Notes: generated from the letters alone by a model not told the origin. Shown: positions 54,499-62,984, counted from the first letter of the stretch. The stretch is DNA of 64,000 nucleotides from Ferruginibacter sp. (GCF_028288465.1 NZ_JAQBNR010000073.1:1-64000); one strand, 5' to 3'. Made by a program: numbers and translations.

Positions 54499-55712
54499 CC
54501 AACGAACATGCTATATCTGACGAAGTACTTGAATTGGTGCAGCTGGCCCTTAGTAGAGGCGATCGTTGGATGGCTTATAATCAATCACTTTATTTTATCG
54601 ATAAAAGTGATGTGCATTTTTTTACATCTCAACAAGAAGCTAATGAATTTGCAAATGACAATTTCAGTGACAGGGATAGTTTTCATGTCCTTCATTTCAA
54701 TTCTATGCTGGACATTTTTAAAGAGATTCCTTATAGCGAAAAAATAGTTAATGACCCAGATGCCAACGGACTGTATAATCATGAAGGCAACAATTTCACA
54801 GACGCTCTGATAGATCATATTGAGCAAAACCAATCATTATTTACATCACAATTAAAAACAAATGTTATGAACAATGAGAATTTTCAGTACCTGAGTGACA
54901 ACCTCAAGTACATGGGTTTCGGTGAGAACCTGAAGCCGGAATTGGAAAAGAACCTGAAAGAAGGCAAGGGCGAATTTCAGCTGCATTACAAAGCAGAGAT
55001 TAACAAAAAGCCTTTTGAAGTGACAATGAATTTCCGCAAGTCTGATTCTTCAGACATGTATTTTTTTAATAACTATCATGCTTCACTTGAAAAAGGTAAT
55101 GGGGAAAAAGCTGAGCAAACTTTTTACCTGAATAAGGGTAAAGGCGTTACAGGGAAGGAAGCGTTCAATCTATTGGATGGCCGGTCAGTGCATAAAGACC
55201 TTGTAACAAAAGAAGGTCAGCCATACAAAGCCTGGATGCAGCTTGACTTTGAAAACAAAGACAAGAACAACAATTTTGAAGTAAAACAATTCCACGAAAA
55301 GTATGGCTTTGATTTGAAAGCAGCGGTTGAGAAATTCGCCATAACGGATTTGAAAGAGCTTGATAAAGAGAAGGCTTTAATGCAATTGCTTCAAAAAGGG
55401 AATGTGCAATCTGTTACTATCGAAAAAGATGGCAGCAGCCATAAAATGTTTATTGAAGCCGATCCTCAGTTCAAAAAAGTAAATCTATATGATTCCAATA
55501 TGAAGCTGGTGGCAAAAGAATCAATAGAGAAATATCAATCGTTTGGACAGACAGAAGCTGGAAAGGCGGTTAAGGAAGAAATGGGAAATGATAAAAAAAA
55601 AGAGTTGAAACAGGAGCTTAAACCGGAGAAAGAAAAGGTAGAAAAGAAAAATGATAAAACGCTTTTACCTAAGAAAAGGGAAAGCAGTAAAAAAGGTTTA
55701 GGGGTATCTTAA
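54495..55712 (+). CDS. DUF3945-like protein in tra operon (long)
   Basis: 405 residues, soluble. Contains NLKYMGFGENLKPELEKNL, KGEFQLHYKAEINKKPFEVTMNF, FYLNKGKGVTGKEAFNLLDGR and a Lys/Glu-rich tail. Resembles DUF3945/DUF4099-type proteins carried by Bacteroidota mobile elements. The 254-residue gene that follows has the same fold fragments (LMGQLQSLGFENAG, FYVFEGQTGISVDEAYRFL), so the pair is paralogous. Function unknown. Confidence 0.7.
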   Translation: MTNEHAISDEVLELVQLALSRGDRWMAYNQSLYFIDKSDVHFFTSQQEANEFANDNFSDRDSFHVLHFNSMLDIFKEIPYSEKIVNDPDANGLYNHEGNNFTDALIDHIEQNQSLFTSQLKTNVMNNENFQYLSDNLKYMGFGENLKPELEKNLKEGKGEFQLHYKAEINKKPFEVTMNFRKSDSSDMYFFNNYHASLEKGNGEKAEQTFYLNKGKGVTGKEAFNLLDGRSVHKDLVTKEGQPYKAWMQLDFENKDKNNNFEVKQFHEKYGFDLKAAVEKFAITDLKELDKEKALMQLLQKGNVQSVTIEKDGSSHKMFIEADPQFKKVNLYDSNMKLVAKESIEKYQSFGQTEAGKAVKEEMGNDKKKELKQELKPEKEKVEKKNDKTLLPKKRESSKKGLGVS

Positions 55713-55752
55713 CAGAAACCCTAAACCCATTTTTTATTTTAAAAATTACAAA

Positions 55753-56517
55753 ATGAATATCGAAAATATTTCAGCTTTAATGGGACAGTTGCAATCGTTA
55801 GGCTTTGAAAATGCAGGCTATTCACTCTTAAAGCGAATCAGTTTTAAGCCTGAAAATTTTATCCTTTCTCAAAAAATAGAGAGGGCCAAAGACAGGTTAA
55901 GCTTTCAACTATTTTTTGAAAAGGATATCAAGCAAGACATTTATGTTTTGTCACATTATGATGCTATTCTTCAAAAGGAAACGCCTTTAATTGATGCTGC
56001 CATTAATGGCATTAATACCACTAACCTGGAAAAATCAATGATAGAAATTGATTGGAAAAATGCTTTCGATTTTGTTACAAAAAAGCAATTGAATTTGGAA
56101 GATAAAACAGGCTGGGAAAAAGAACTGAAAGTTGAATCGGTGATAGAAGGCCTTTCCGAGTTAGAAAAATCGGAAGCTGGTAAAGTCGTTTCCGTAGGAC
56201 TTAAACTAAAATATTGGGCTGGTATTTCATACCAGGAGTTATTTGGGAATATCAGCCCTTTAAAAAACAAGTCCGAAGTAAGCCAGCGGTTTTATGTTTT
56301 TGAAGGCCAAACAGGCATATCAGTAGATGAGGCATATCGGTTTTTACAAATCCGTTGGCTGGAAAAACAGATGCAGGCAAAAAGAAAGCATACGGATAGT
56401 GCAGAAATTGGCGAAACAGAAAAAGACAGCCACACTTCATCTGGAAGCGGACTGCTAAAAAAGAAACGTTTGGGAAGGTCCAATACCTTTAAGTCCAAAA
56501 AGCAAGTGCAGCAATAA
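55753..56517 (+). CDS. DUF3945-like protein in tra operon (short)
   Basis: 254 residues. Middle domain matches the previous gene; the tail is Lys/Ser-rich (KKKRLGRSNTFKSKKQVQQ), suggesting nucleic-acid binding. Start at ATG 55753 after an A/T-rich 41-base gap. Function unknown. Confidence 0.65.
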   Translation: MNIENISALMGQLQSLGFENAGYSLLKRISFKPENFILSQKIERAKDRLSFQLFFEKDIKQDIYVLSHYDAILQKETPLIDAAINGINTTNLEKSMIEIDWKNAFDFVTKKQLNLEDKTGWEKELKVESVIEGLSELEKSEAGKVVSVGLKLKYWAGISYQELFGNISPLKNKSEVSQRFYVFEGQTGISVDEAYRFLQIRWLEKQMQAKRKHTDSAEIGETEKDSHTSSGSGLLKKKRLGRSNTFKSKKQVQQ

Positions 56518-56526
56518 ATAAAAGAT

Positions 56527-56815
56527 ATGGAACTTTTTAATCCTATGACGGGATTTTATATGGTAATAGACAATGACCCCAGAATTGGCACTACCCATAT
56601 CAGTCTTTATAGTTGCAGCAATGGAACTTGAATGGCGGGTTAAATCCCGTAATAATTACGAGAGCCGCAATTATGAAGGTTGCAAAGGTAAATGCTAGTT
56701 GTACCTATAACAATTGCATGAATAATTTGGAACAATGCTGATACATCATCTATGCACTGAAAACAAATCAATTTGATCATAACTCTATAATGCTTAAGAA
56801 CCTTTCAAAATAAAA
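56527..56815 (+). pseudogene. mobile-element regulator, frameshifted
   Basis: ATG 56527 gives NPMTGFYMVIDNDPRIGTTHISLY, then stops. In the next frame LQQWNLNGGLNPVIITRAAI, MKVAKVNASCTYNNCMNNLEQC, then a TGA where a Gly codon is expected, then YIIYALKTN. Together they match the helix-turn-helix replication/regulation protein typical of Bacteroidota elements, broken by a deletion of about two codons plus frameshift near 56,612 and one nonsense change. Confidence 0.75.
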
Positions 56816-56819
56816 ACTT

Positions 56820-57146
56820 ATGGAAACTTTATTTATCCCGAGCGAGAATGATTTTAAAAAGTGGATTAGGGAAGCGGTGAATGACTGCCTTCGGGACTAC
56901 GTAGAAAAATCCAGGCAGGGCGAAGAGCCGGAGGATGGCTTACTAAGTAGAAAGGAAATTGCTAAATTTCTTAAGGTATCTTTAGTGACTTTGACAGATT
57001 GGATGAAGCGTGGTCTTCCATCACATAAGCAAAGGGGTAGGGTTTATTTTATGAAGTCCGAAGTCCTGAATTATATCAAAGAAAGTAAGATAAATCAACT
57101 GAAGTTTGGAAATCGATTCCAAGATATAAAAAGAGAAATAGCGTAG
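56820..57146 (+). CDS. excisionase-like helix-turn-helix protein
   Basis: 108 residues. GLLSRKEIAKFLKVSLVTLTDWMKRGLPSHKQRGRVYFMKSEVLNYI is the HTH_17/Xis-type motif (helix-turn-helix and wing). Such proteins regulate or excise elements and often sit at their edge, as here near a tRNA gene. Confidence 0.8.
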   Translation: METLFIPSENDFKKWIREAVNDCLRDYVEKSRQGEEPEDGLLSRKEIAKFLKVSLVTLTDWMKRGLPSHKQRGRVYFMKSEVLNYIKESKINQLKFGNRFQDIKREIA

Positions 57147-57306
57147 ACAAAATATAGAAAGCCCTGACCTTTGATGTTGAAGGTTTTTCTTTTTTAGGTC
57201 TTTGAAATCGTCGAATAGCATTGGCTATAATGTCGAAAAAAATTACCTTTACAATTATTAATAAGTTCTTTATTTCGTCAGAAATTTGATGCGTTCGCTT
57301 TTATCA

Positions 57307-57353
57307 TTTGTTTGCAAATTGTGTTCTTTGTTTGCAAATTGTTTGCAAATTTG
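57307..57353. repeat. three TTTGCAAA repeats beside element end
   Basis: TTTGTTTGCAAATTG at 57307-57321 and again at 57327-57341, then GTTTGCAAATTTG at 57341-57353. Each contains the palindrome TTTGCAAA, with 20 and 13 bases between copies. They lie in a gene-free 358-base stretch (57147-57504), after the HTH gene. Could be an operator for that protein, or iterons. A weak stem (ACCTT/AAGGT) plus T-run at ~57167-57195 may end the HTH gene. Confidence 0.55.
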
Positions 57354-57504
57354 AAAAAAGGCTCTTTTTGAACTTATGTTATACTGCGAATCATCAAACA
57401 AAACACGGGACAAACAGGTAATAGACAAGTAGACATTTTTTCATCTAATGTCTATATTAAATTGAAAATCAGTTTCAATTCAGTAAGTTTTAAAAACAGG
57501 TCAT

Positions 57505-57531
57505 AAAAAAAGCCCACTTAAAAAGTGAGCT
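57505..57531 (-). terminator. terminator after tRNA-Lys
   Basis: Minus-strand stem AGCTCACTT with AAGTGGGCT and a 4-base loop, then seven T. It lies 9 bases past the tRNA 3' end. Confidence 0.85.
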
Positions 57532-57539
57532 TCTAACAG

Positions 57540-57613
57540 TGACCCCTCAGGGACTCGAACCCTGGACCTACTGATTAAGAGTCAGTAGCTCTAACCAGCT
57601 GAGCTAAGGAGTC
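57540..57613 (-). tRNA. tRNA-Lys (anticodon CTT)
   Basis: 74 nt. Acceptor stem GACTCCT with AGGGGTC (one G-U), D arm GCTC/GAGC, anticodon stem CTACTGA/TCAGTAG region with loop CTCTTAA (anticodon CTT for AAG), and T arm CAGGG-TTCGAGT-CCCTG. Discriminator base A. No CCA encoded. It borders the tra block. Confidence 0.96.
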
Positions 57614-57629
57614 TTTATCTTACCGATAA

Positions 57630-57656
57630 AAAAAGCAAAACTGCTGTTTTGCTTTT
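57630..57656 (-). terminator. intrinsic terminator upstream of tRNA-Lys
   Basis: Minus strand: AAAAGCAAAAC, loop AGCA, GTTTTGCTTTT, then T-run. 11-bp perfect stem. It sits only ~16 bases before the tRNA 5' end, on the same strand, so transcription from the promoter at 57,771-57,802 would meet it first. Confidence 0.8.
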
Positions 57657-57770
57657 GGGTGCCCACGAAAGGAACATCACAAAAGGCTAAAAACGTTACT
57701 GGTATTGCATTCTATCTTTTCCAAGGTACAATTAAGGTACACGAAATGTAAAATACTGTACTTTGGAGCG

Positions 57771-57802
57771 CAAATATAGGTGGTAAAGAAGAATAGAACA
57801 AA
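57771..57802 (-). promoter_or_regulatory. promoter facing tRNA-Lys
   Basis: On the minus strand TTTG (57799-57802), 20 bases, TATATTTG (57771-57778), a good Bacteroidota promoter. Expected start ~57,764. With the terminator at 57,630-57,656 it would make an RNA of ~135 nt. Confidence 0.65.
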
Positions 57803-57970
57803 TGAAATGGTTTACCAATTGTACCCAAAAAAGAAAACTGGATAAAGCAGCTGCCAGAGACGGTACCCATGCATAAAGGCCAGGGGATATTATAGAAGAA
57901 ATGGTATATGTTCTTATGTTAAAACTTAATAAAAACCAATACCTGGCTCGTAAATAGAACAAGCACTGTA

Positions 57971-58168
57971 ATGATACATAAATTTAAGTTTGGAGATTAT
58001 GTGCAACATATTTCATCAGGGCGTAAAATGTACATCTCGAGATTAATTTCACCGGGCGATAAATCTTCCTGCCCTATAAATATTGCAGATTGCTATGAAT
58101 GCGCATGGACTGAAGGAAAGCAGGTCTGCAGAGATACTTTTAGTGAAAAATCGTTGGTATCGATCTAG
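57971..58168 (+). CDS. small DUF2158-like protein
   Basis: 65 residues: FKFGDYVQHISSGRKMYISRL near the start, then CYECAWTEGKQVCRDTFSEKSLV. This is the plan of DUF2158/YodC-like small proteins (KvGD.V.L.sGg.....V...C.W...g....dtF.e..L). No function known. Confidence 0.65.
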   Translation: MIHKFKFGDYVQHISSGRKMYISRLISPGDKSSCPINIADCYECAWTEGKQVCRDTFSEKSLVSI

Positions 58169-58225
58169 TCGGGGCCTCAAATCTCTTGCGCTTACATCAA
58201 GTTCATTTGCAATTTTATTTATTAT

Positions 58226-58495
58226 TTAGATAAAATATTCAAAGTGATATTCTTGACCACTTTTTGAAATAACACATCGTCTACCCATACAATAAGGAAA
58301 ATCCCACCGACTAACATCACTAACTAATTTATCACTGAATTGCTTTCTAAGTTGTTCTTCTGTACCATAAGTTGAAATGAATATATTTTCATCTAAATGA
58401 ACGTTTAGTTGAAGCCATAACACTGATTGAACAGCAATTTCTTTAGGATGAAATTGAAAATCTACTATGGTTGCAATAAAGTGATGCTTTCCCAT
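58226..58495 (-). CDS. hypothetical protein
   Basis: 89 residues, soluble, ATG start. Has IVDFQFHPKEIAVQSVLWLQL, EEQLRKQFSDKLVSDVSRW. Balanced composition suggests a true gene. No family recognised. No neighbour indicates function. Confidence 0.5.
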   Translation of the reverse strand: MGKHHFIATIVDFQFHPKEIAVQSVLWLQLNVHLDENIFISTYGTEEQLRKQFSDKLVSDVSRWDFPYCMGRRCVISKSGQEYHFEYFI

Positions 58496-58882
58496 TCCCT
58501 GAATGTAACTGATTTAACTGCCATAAGTGGAACTGATATTTTTGATTATAAAAAGGGCTACCTGTAAAGACAGAGCCCTTTATGGAACCGTACCCCTAAG
58601 AAAACTAAATGCTTTGTTTTTATTGACTGGCTATTATTTGAAAGATAAAGAAGGGCTGATGTTGAAACACCGCCCTGAAATAGTGTATTCTATGAAAACA
58701 TATTAAGTAAGATAGTGCTTATATTTTTTATATGCAATAGTTATAATAAAATATTCCAGTCATGCTTTACAGGTTAGAAAAATGGTTCTGCTATCAACAT
58801 ACCTTAACTGATTGCTTTCAATGATTGATGAAAAAGGCATACTTCCAGTTTCATTTTGCCTGGTGGAAGGAGTGGAAATTTC
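58496..58882. other. intergenic with hairpins
   Basis: No gene. A perfect 8-bp stem (AAAGGGCT/AGCCCTTT) at ~58,551-58,581 has a T-run on the minus side and could terminate the response regulator transcript. Confidence 0.4.
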
Positions 58883-59242
58883 TTACGATTTTACCTGTGT
58901 CCATTTAGATATTTTATCCATTAGATTTTTTACATCAAAAGGCTTAGCAACATAATCATCAGCACCACAGGCAATATACTTTTCCTTAAGATTTAAACTT
59001 GCAGATACCATAATTATTGGAATGGCGCTGTGCGTTTGTTTTAATTCTTTGAATATGTCCCTGCCGTCTTCACGGGTTAAATAAATGTCAAGCAGGATAA
59101 GATCAGGCTTAAATTCTTCTATAACTACTTCTAAATTTTTCCCTGTACGTACTACCGTTACATTATGACGATACGCAGCAAACAACTGTACATACATATG
59201 TGTCAAATCAATTGAGTCTTCAACAATCAGGATGTTAGACAT
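58883..59242 (-). CDS. stand-alone response regulator (CheY-like)
   Basis: 119 residues from ATG 59242 (MSNILIVEDSIDL); a TTG two codons upstream is also open. Receiver fold with ED pair, phospho-Asp in LILLDIYLTREDG, Ser in IMVSASLN and Lys in VAKPFDVKNL. No output domain. Partner kinase unknown. Confidence 0.9.
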   Translation of the reverse strand: MSNILIVEDSIDLTHMYVQLFAAYRHNVTVVRTGKNLEVVIEEFKPDLILLDIYLTREDGRDIFKELKQTHSAIPIIMVSASLNLKEKYIACGADDYVAKPFDVKNLMDKISKWTQVKS

Positions 59243-59468
59243 GGACAAATTTTCAGAGAAAAAAAGATTTTTAATCTATATTAAACGCCTTAAAATCACA
59301 TTAACGTATGATTTACATCTTTTTTATTTTTTCCCCGCGACCATAATCATCCAAACATACAGGCAGGATTAAATTGATGTGTAAGTACAGATGTAAAGAC
59401 ACTGATTCCCATCAGTTGGCAACCTTACAAAAAATTTTCGTTGTAAGTTGCGTACTAAATGAAAAGCC

Positions 59469-59774
59469 ATGGTTTTATTTCGTCCTCATCATTCAATTTT
59501 CACCCAAAATAATGAAGGGCTAATTGATGACATCCCAGATCAATCAATTCCTGACATACAGGAATACAGGCTTTGCAAATTGCTTAACTCAAAAGAAATT
59601 AAAGTCAGTTGTTCTTGTCACCCCAAAATCGATTCGATTATCCTTGTAAATGCGATGTCTGGAATTTTTGAGTATTCGATTGAAACTTTTTGCTGTGGAT
59701 CTTTTAAGCGGCAGATGGAAGACATAATTTTTTTAAATAAAAATGTGTATCACAAGGCATTAATCAGAGAGTAG
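59469..59774 (+). CDS. hypothetical Cys-containing protein
   Basis: 101 residues, soluble: VSCSCHPKIDSIILV and ETFCCGSFKRQMEDI. The two Cys pairs could bind a metal. ATG start, stop clear; no family recognised and no operon partner. Possibly real. Confidence 0.45.
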   Translation: MVLFRPHHSIFTQNNEGLIDDIPDQSIPDIQEYRLCKLLNSKEIKVSCSCHPKIDSIILVNAMSGIFEYSIETFCCGSFKRQMEDIIFLNKNVYHKALIRE

Positions 59775-59934
59775 GGTATTTCAACTCCTTTTTTACATTC
59801 AATCATAGGTCTCCAAATGATTTTCCCCCTGCTGTATTTAGAAACCTAAAAGCCTTTAATATTTCTGTGTAATGCAACTTTATTGGCCAAACCCGTTAAC
59901 AGGGTCTTCCATTCCGATCTTGATAAGCCTTTAC

Positions 59935-60450
59935 TCATTGCTTACCGCATTTCCATTTACTACCATCAGTAAAGGCAACTTCATAAGGCCAGGCCAAAAC
60001 AATTTTTTTTCCATCCCGGCTCATAATACTCCATTCGCTTGTTTGTGTTTTACCAGGCCTTATCTGTTCATCATGAAAGCCACTACCAAAGCCAGCTAGT
60101 AAACCAGAGCTCCCCATGTCTGCAGGCTCCCCGAATGCATTTATTCCATACCATCTGAAACGGATAGCCTGAATTTTTTTATCAGAAACATTTTTATAGG
60201 TTAACGAAATGTCTTTATAATTTGAATACTCTTGCTTTACCAGTCGGGATGACAAGACTTTTACCGGTGCTTGTGACAATCCCAAAGTATCAAATAATGC
60301 TTCTTTGGTGCTGGCTTGTATAAGACTGTCTGTCATCTTTTTTGCTTTCAGTTGAATGTCTAGCGGGTAGTCTTCAAATTTTTTTTCTTTTTGGGGACCG
60401 TTGCAAGAGAAACAGTAAACTGAAATGATAATGGCGAGCAATTTTCGCAT
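59935..60450 (-). CDS. exported lipoprotein, unknown
   Basis: 171 residues, lipobox VYCFSCNG (Cys16). Body has FRWYGINAFGEPADMG, AGFGSGFHDEQIRPGKTQ and IVLAWPYEVAFTDGSKW, like DUF5780-type lipoproteins. ATG start. Monocistronic. Role unknown. Confidence 0.7.
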   Translation of the reverse strand: MRKLLAIIISVYCFSCNGPQKEKKFEDYPLDIQLKAKKMTDSLIQASTKEALFDTLGLSQAPVKVLSSRLVKQEYSNYKDISLTYKNVSDKKIQAIRFRWYGINAFGEPADMGSSGLLAGFGSGFHDEQIRPGKTQTSEWSIMSRDGKKIVLAWPYEVAFTDGSKWKCGKQ

Positions 60451-60636
60451 AAGCTGTTAGGATTAAAAAAATTAAAAAATGGGTACGCCAATAATACAAA
60501 TTAAAATTTTATAAAGCAATGTTCTGAATGCATTTAGCACTAATTTCAGAAGGCAAGTGTCAAAGGCGATATTCGACATGATACCCTGCAATCTTTCGTT
60601 ATTAGGAAAATATCCAGGTAAAGACAATAATGGTCT

Positions 60637-60897
60637 TATATTTGGGTTTAATGAAAATGCCCCACAGGGTCAGACTGTAGGGCATAAAAAATCCGGTTAA
60701 GAAACCGGGGTAAAGCCTTAATAAAGGCCATTCTTAAAGGAAGGTTACTTCCATCCGTAAACTGTGAAATTTACCTATTTACAATGTCTGCAGGGAAACT
60801 TGAATACACCCCCGCCGGCCTTGTAAACTCTCTTCCCTTTGATTGTTCTCCAGGGAGAGAATACCCATCCGTCTGTACAAGAACAGACTTGTTTTTT
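60637..60897 (+). ncRNA. candidate structured RNA
   Basis: TATATTTG at 60637-60644 is a possible -7 box. It is followed by a string of short hairpins: ATGCCCCACAG/CTGTAGGGCAT (60,657-60,687), CCGGTT/AACCGG (~60,690-60,710), GCCTT/AAGGC (~60,715-60,730), GGAAG/CTTCC (~60,738-60,751) and TTCTC/GAGAA (~60,846-60,861). The last is GTCTGT...ACAGAC with a G and six T (60,871-60,897), a good terminator. No open frame fits. Promoter lacks a clear -33, so this is a candidate only. Confidence 0.35.
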
Positions 60898-60991
60898 GAA
60901 ATTCATGATGTTCGATAATCAAATGAATTACGCAATGTGCCAGACTACAGAGCGTCCAGCGGCAGCCCACTGCATAAACATGCAGATACAA

Positions 60992-61022
60992 AAAAGCCCT
61001 GGTTAATTACTCCGGGGCTTTA
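60992..61022. terminator. hairpin terminator candidate
   Basis: AAGCCCTGG/CCGGGGCTT (9 bp with one G-U) around a 9-base loop, followed by TTAATAGTTTT. The A-run on the left makes it usable in the minus direction. No gene on either side. Confidence 0.5.
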
Positions 61023-61199
61023 ATAGTTTTAAACAATTTTTTTTCACATAAACTCAAATCAAAGTATGATTTTCATGTTTGATGCGTATTCATTGTCTGA
61101 GATTATCGAAGTTGCAAAGTAAGGAAAACTACTTTACAAAAGCAATAACCCAATAGCGAATAATTACATAAATAGATGTTATAGGGGGAAATACTTAAC

Positions 61200-61348
61200 C
61201 TTTTCAAGTATTGTATTCACAATATCAACACATTTTTGACGATGTTGATAAATTCGTGTTGAAACTAAGAACCGGATGCTTAGTTTTGATCCAATATTTC
61301 AAAGAGCCTCTACTCTTAAGATAAGCCCTCCCGCGAAGAGGGCTTTTT
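61200..61348 (+). ncRNA. candidate structured RNA ending in terminator
   Basis: Three perfect hairpins follow in 150 bases: TATCAACA/TGTTGATA (61,223-61,250), AAACTAAG/CTTAGTTT (61,262-61,286) and AAGCCCTC/GAGGGCTT + T-run (61,323-61,348, intrinsic terminator). No coding frame. No promoter with good match found, so size and reality are open. Confidence 0.35.
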
Positions 61349-62044
61349 GATATCTGCAAACGTACCCCTTATAAAGACGAATTAGTTTTTTTTTGTTTCC
61401 ACAGATGTTGATTACTTTTTAAAAATCTACTTCTCGGCAAATGGATGACATAAAAGCTATTTCTTAAAGTGCTGACATCCAAAATTTTTTGTCTTAACTT
61501 ACCTAAACAAAAAGCACAAGAACCAATGCAATAGTACTATCGGTTTTTATTGGCTGCCGTAAAAGTTAATCACAGAATTTGTTAATATCGCATGAAACCT
61601 TTATGTACAGCGTATTGTGTTGGGTATACATTATTTTTACACCACATTTTAACTATTTGGGTATAATAAAATTTTCAATTACCCAGAATTGCATTTTATA
61701 TTCTCAATCCAATCGGGTAAAACATTGTTACGGCATAACGGAGCTTACTATAATTCAAATTGTACGTTCAGTTAAAATGCTGCTCTTTTAGGTACCAACG
61801 CGGCTGCTTGGTTACCAAGAAGCCAAGAAGATACGGTGCAAGGGGAGCGTTTAGATCGGCTAGAAAAAGAAATGCAAATTCAAATATCCCAAGCTTCAGT
61901 CTTTCATAAAGCTGTGAATGATTCTTTAAAAATGTCACATAGATAGTTTCTTCCTAAGTGGCACCTTTATATTGCCAAATGAGTTAATTTTTCCTTGCAA
62001 AAGATCCTTAAAAATTATCTCTGCTGATTCAAGAATATTTAAAA
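61349..62044. other. intergenic, no clear gene
   Basis: A frame near 61,794-61,946 reads GTNAAAWLPRSQEDTVQGER, LDRLEKEMQIQISQ without a start; possible gene relic. No other signal. Confidence 0.35.
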
Positions 62045-62311
62045 ATGATCACATCACTTAAAAAATCGATTATGGCAGATGAAGCCCGGCATAGAAGAAT
62101 AAAAAAAGTAATTCCAGAAATGTACCCGATAAAAGCCTGGTTAAGTACTGATGAAGCCTGTAGCTTTATGAATATGAGCATCAATATTTTTCTATCCATG
62201 GCGCTTGATAATAACCTTACTGTCTCCCAAGTTGGCGGCAAAAAATTTTATAAGGTGAAAGAGCTTAACGCGGTCTTTGAAGATCATATTATCATCAGGC
62301 AGGTAAAATAA
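62045..62311 (+). CDS. helix-turn-helix protein, excisionase-like
   Basis: 88 residues: WLSTDEACSFMNMSINIFLSMALDN and GGKKFYKVKELNAVFEDHI form the HTH_17-type layout. Possibly a regulator of a small element nearby. A weak hairpin terminator follows. Confidence 0.65.
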   Translation: MITSLKKSIMADEARHRRIKKVIPEMYPIKAWLSTDEACSFMNMSINIFLSMALDNNLTVSQVGGKKFYKVKELNAVFEDHIIIRQVK

Positions 62312-62313
62312 AA

Positions 62314-62336
62314 AAAGCCGGCATCAAGCAGGCTTT
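62314..62336 (+). terminator. weak terminator after HTH gene
   Basis: AAAGCC...GGCTTT stem (6 bp plus two inner pairs) followed by TTTAATTTAATAA; low stability. Confidence 0.4.
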
Positions 62337-62375
62337 AATTTAATAAATTCTATGTCAGCGGTAATGTTGTAAAGA

Positions 62376-62651
62376 CTACCGATAAATTTCATAACCCCGT
62401 AAATAATCATTTACTTGCTTTTCTGACTGTTCTTTTGATTGGTTACCAAGGTCATCATGACTGATAATATCGGTCATGAAAATTGGGTAATCAGCATCGA
62501 AAATGTCATATTCGCTTTCTGCTAAAAAATCAGGAGGGTAACAAATTCGAACAGCCTTACCATCCCAAAGAATATCAAATGCCTGCTCAGGCGTTAATGA
62601 TTCCCTATCATCATGTACAACCATTGTTGCACTTTCATACACTTTATTCAT
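62376..62651 (-). CDS. small hypothetical protein
   Basis: 91 residues from ATG 62651 (MNKVYESATMVVHDDRESL). A TTG at 62696 would add 15 residues and overlap the preceding gene's TGA (TTGA), a plausible coupled start. Acidic, with AFDILWDGKAVRICYPPDFL. No family recognised. Confidence 0.55.
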   Translation of the reverse strand: MNKVYESATMVVHDDRESLTPEQAFDILWDGKAVRICYPPDFLAESEYDIFDADYPIFMTDIISHDDLGNQSKEQSEKQVNDYLRGYEIYR

Positions 62652-62692
62652 TTGCTTTTGTTTGAGAGGGTTTCTAAAAACAATGTCTTTTG

Positions 62693-62890
62693 TCAATTAA
62701 GATGTTCATCCATGAACTGCCGAAGGGCCCGGCCGTCAAACGTTTTTTCTGTTGCCACAGGCTTATTATATTTTTCAAAAAGAGGGCATGCTTGCTTTAA
62801 CTCTTTTTCTCTAAAACAAAGTATCGGACAAACATCTCTGTGGGGGCAATTCGTGCACCTGGTATCGGGTATATTTCTGTATGATGTCAT
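62693..62890 (-). CDS. small Cys-rich protein
   Basis: 65 residues. CTNCPHRDVCPILC then QACPLFEKY gives CxxC...C...C, a likely zinc or iron-sulfur site. It is immediately upstream of the previous gene on the same strand, so they form a pair. Function unknown. Confidence 0.6.
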   Translation of the reverse strand: MTSYRNIPDTRCTNCPHRDVCPILCFREKELKQACPLFEKYNKPVATEKTFDGRALRQFMDEHLN

Positions 62891-62984
62891 AAAAATATTT
62901 TAAGTGAGTTTTAATTTAATGCCGGGTGGCAATCATTTTTGGGTATTTGTTGATGCTTGCAGTTTCATTAAGTAGGTCATTGTA

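Noticed and set aside
57732..57962. Minus-strand 76-residue frame near the tRNA promoter
   Set aside because: Lies over the promoter and has no family match; considered as an integrase end but no catalytic motif was seen.
60779..60991. Minus-strand 70-residue frame inside the hairpin array
   Set aside because: Composition is unlike neighbours and it overlaps several stems on the other strand.
61579..61791. Plus-strand 70-residue frame with no ATG start
   Set aside because: Opens at a non-ATG codon in AT-rich sequence; no conserved block.
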